Shown here: positions 39,472 to 40,455 of the stretch, in pieces | How the letters are laid out: every line of letters begins with the position of its first letter | Numbering within the stretch: position 1 is the stretch's first letter | Assembly: GCA_016763975.1 (NCBI GenBank) | Contig: JAESSS010000071.1 | Span: 1-40,455 of the forward strand | Direction of reading: 5' to 3' | DNA: 40,455 bases | DNA from: Candidatus Altimarinota bacterium | GTDB lineage: Bacteria > Patescibacteriota > Gracilibacteria > UBA1369 > LOWO2-01-FULL-3 | The notes under the pieces: generated by a model | What the model was told of the DNA's origin: nothing | Databases searched by the model: none | The model's input: only the letters and a program-made list of their open reading frames with translations | Translations under genes and position numbers: made by a program

Positions 39472-40152
39472 TTAGAAACCGAGGCTGGCTTTGCCCATGT
39501 GATAGCAAGCCATGGCAAGGAACATCATGCCGACCCTGACACGGACAGAGGGCATGAGCTTCCAGTCTTTTAGGAAGTTGCCTGCCACGAGCACCGCTCC
39601 GACGATTAGCACTAGGCTTGCAATCGCTGCGCCTGGATTTCCCATGGGCTTGTAGTCGGCGGCCAGGAAGAACACCAAGCTGGCGATCAGCACCGCATGG
39701 AGGTCCCAGTTGCTCTCGCGCTTCAGCCCCTCGGAGGCGTGAAAAAGGACGAGGCCGAACATAATAATGAGGCTCGCTGCCGAGGCGAAAAGGTAATCGA
39801 AGAATGTAAGTTCGACGATTATCGTGCAGGCACCGATTAGGATCAGCACGAGCACCGCGGTTTTGGCCCACCACTGATGCCACTCCTCGGGGATTTGGTG
39901 CGGATTGTACCTCATTTTCGGGTGTGTCAGAGGACGGGCCAGAACCAGGACCGCGACAAGGCCGACGAAAATTGTTACATGAAAGCCCCTTATCAGAGCC
40001 GGGAAAGTGAACACTGAGGCGCAAAGCCATAATATCCACATGTCGAGGTTCTTAGCCGTGGTGGTCTTTTTCCACATCCGGGCTGCTGCTCCGATGCCGA
40101 AAAAGCAAAAGAACATTGCCGAGAGAGCGATTACGTGACTATGCGTCACCAT
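39472..40152 (-). CDS. Multi-pass membrane protein (226 aa), GC-rich
   Basis: Seven or so membrane segments across the whole length, with short loops (MWKKTTTAKNLD; LTHPKMRYNPHQIPEEWHQWW; HASEGLKRESNWD). Start ATG 40152 (MVTHSHVIAL), six bases after AAGGA; the longer frame enters the leader. It belongs to the GC-rich group: Shine-Dalgarno, TTGACG-17-TAAGCT promoter and a boxA leader of about 140 bases. Family not recognised. Confidence 0.7.
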   Translation of the reverse strand: MVTHSHVIALSAMFFCFFGIGAAARMWKKTTTAKNLDMWILWLCASVFTFPALIRGFHVTIFVGLVAVLVLARPLTHPKMRYNPHQIPEEWHQWWAKTAVLVLILIGACTIIVELTFFDYLFASAASLIIMFGLVLFHASEGLKRESNWDLHAVLIASLVFFLAADYKPMGNPGAAIASLVLIVGAVLVAGNFLKDWKLMPSVRVRVGMMFLAMACYHMGKASLGF

Positions 40153-40290
40153 TAAATTCCTTGGTTTGAGATTAGAAACAGTCAGTAGAGAAGAGATTTG
40201 CGCACAAGAGCAAGTGGTATCCGAGTGGATCCGCATACTCAAAATTTATGAACAAATCATTCCCTACAATATTTCAAAGAACATCTTTAA
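40153..40290 (-). promoter_or_regulatory. Leader with boxA, unit E
   Basis: Minus strand: AAAGATGTTCTTT palindrome overlapping boxA-like TGTTCTTTGAAA (40272-40283), then a 21-base element (40246-40266) repeated at 40432-40452. The long stem of the unit A and D leaders is not evident here. Confidence 0.55.
40246..40266 (-). repeat. 21-bp direct repeat, copy 1
   Basis: 19 of 21 bases identical to 40432-40452; core on the plus strand is AACAAATCATTC. Lies just after boxA in the unit E leader. Confidence 0.6.
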
Positions 40291-40296
40291 GCGGAG

Positions 40297-40325
40297 AGCT
40301 TAGCCTTTTTTGAGGGTTTCGTCAA
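40297..40325 (-). promoter_or_regulatory. Promoter of unit E
   Basis: Minus strand TTGACG (40320-40325), 17 bases, TAAGCT (40297-40302). Confidence 0.7.
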
Positions 40326-40431
40326 TGAGGGTGGAAACTCTTGTAGAGAACTCTTTTCGAAAAGATAGATGACAGAGAACAGATTTGCCGACAAGTAAAT
40401 TTTTGGTGCGCGAACGCCCATCAATTTAAGC

Positions 40432-40452
40432 TTATAAACAAATCATTCTCTA
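40432..40452 (-). repeat. 21-bp direct repeat, copy 2, at window edge
   Basis: Second copy of the post-boxA element. Since copy 1 directly follows boxA, another boxA leader probably begins just outside the window. 40326-40431 otherwise holds a TCGAAAAGA region and nothing I can name. Confidence 0.5.
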
Positions 40453-40455
40453 GAA

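Noticed and set aside
39395-40039. 214-aa minus-strand open frame inside the 226-aa membrane protein
   Set aside because: Arg/Pro/Gly-rich shadow of a GC-rich gene; the other frame has clear membrane helices, a Shine-Dalgarno and a promoter.
1-40455. UGA recoded as glycine (code 25)
   Set aside because: Many complete proteins end at TGA at the expected family length, including dapL, the korA-like gene and the J-domain gene.
1-40455. tRNA genes or CRISPR arrays
   Set aside because: GGTTCGA-like strings (for example near 165, 2214 and 4851) are within coding sequence or tails and lack cloverleaf arms; no spaced direct repeats of CRISPR length were seen.

Overview
The window looks like a piece of chromosome from a small-genome, AT-leaning bacterium of the Candidate Phyla Radiation type; I favour something like Peregrinibacteria, but this is inference, because there is no rRNA or marker phylogeny here. 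The reasons are: many short hypothetical proteins; tightly packed, often convergent and overlapping genes; almost no Shine-Dalgarno sites on the native genes; retained lysine, isoprenoid (MEP), PLP and carbamoyl-phosphate genes; and a 2-oxoacid:ferredoxin oxidoreductase. TGA is used as a stop by many intact genes (for example dapL, the korA-like gene and the 262-aa gene at 8.8 kb), so the code is standard and not the UGA=Gly code of Gracilibacteria/Absconditabacteria. I saw no tRNA, rRNA, CRISPR array, transposase or integrase.

Layout. 1-801: 3' part of lysA. 0.8-3.6 kb: an island of GC-rich minus-strand units (SPFH protein, a 37-aa ORF, two small membrane proteins), each with a consensus promoter and a conserved 3' tail, two of them with long boxA-bearing structured leaders. 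3.7-4.5 kb: HNH endonuclease. 4.5-8.7 kb: dapL, an M41-like metalloprotease, lgt and a DsbA-VKOR-DoxX operon. 8.8-14.2 kb: two hypotheticals, a DUF5665-like membrane protein divergent from a cobalamin adenosyltransferase, flavodoxin, and the two genes of a 2-oxoacid oxidoreductase. 14.2-17.0 kb: small hypotheticals and a Fic protein. 17.0-19.1 kb: queG and an nrnA-like DHH phosphoesterase. 19.2-20.4 kb: two GC-rich genes (one-TM protein, lipoprotein). 20.4-26.5 kb: small hypotheticals, a TrmB-type regulator divergent from a three-gene operon (membrane protein, membrane J-domain coiled coil, vWA-like protein), then a 523-aa protein with a possible cyclodipeptide-synthase-like domain. 26.6-32.6 kb: carB (eukaryote-like sequence type), a secreted Cys-rich protein, a small secreted protein, pdxS. 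32.7-36.2 kb: second HNH paralogue, a small membrane protein, an SLH-domain surface protein, pdxT. 36.2-39.3 kb: recR, a hypothetical, ispE and ispDF. 39.4 kb to the end: another GC-rich membrane-protein unit with a boxA leader.

Two gene populations are mixed here. Most native genes have a -10 box 6-9 bases before the ATG and no Shine-Dalgarno, so their mRNAs should be leaderless or nearly so. The GC-rich genes have good Shine-Dalgarno sites, TTGAC(A/G)-17 bp-TANNNT promoters and long leaders. Three of those leaders carry a boxA-like sequence (TGNTCTTTGAAA), the NusB/NusE antitermination signal normally found in rRNA leaders, and two share a long-range stem with compensatory base changes. This boxA-led, structured-leader, conserved-tail expression cassette is the best candidate for an undescribed system; the J-domain/vWA membrane cluster is the second.
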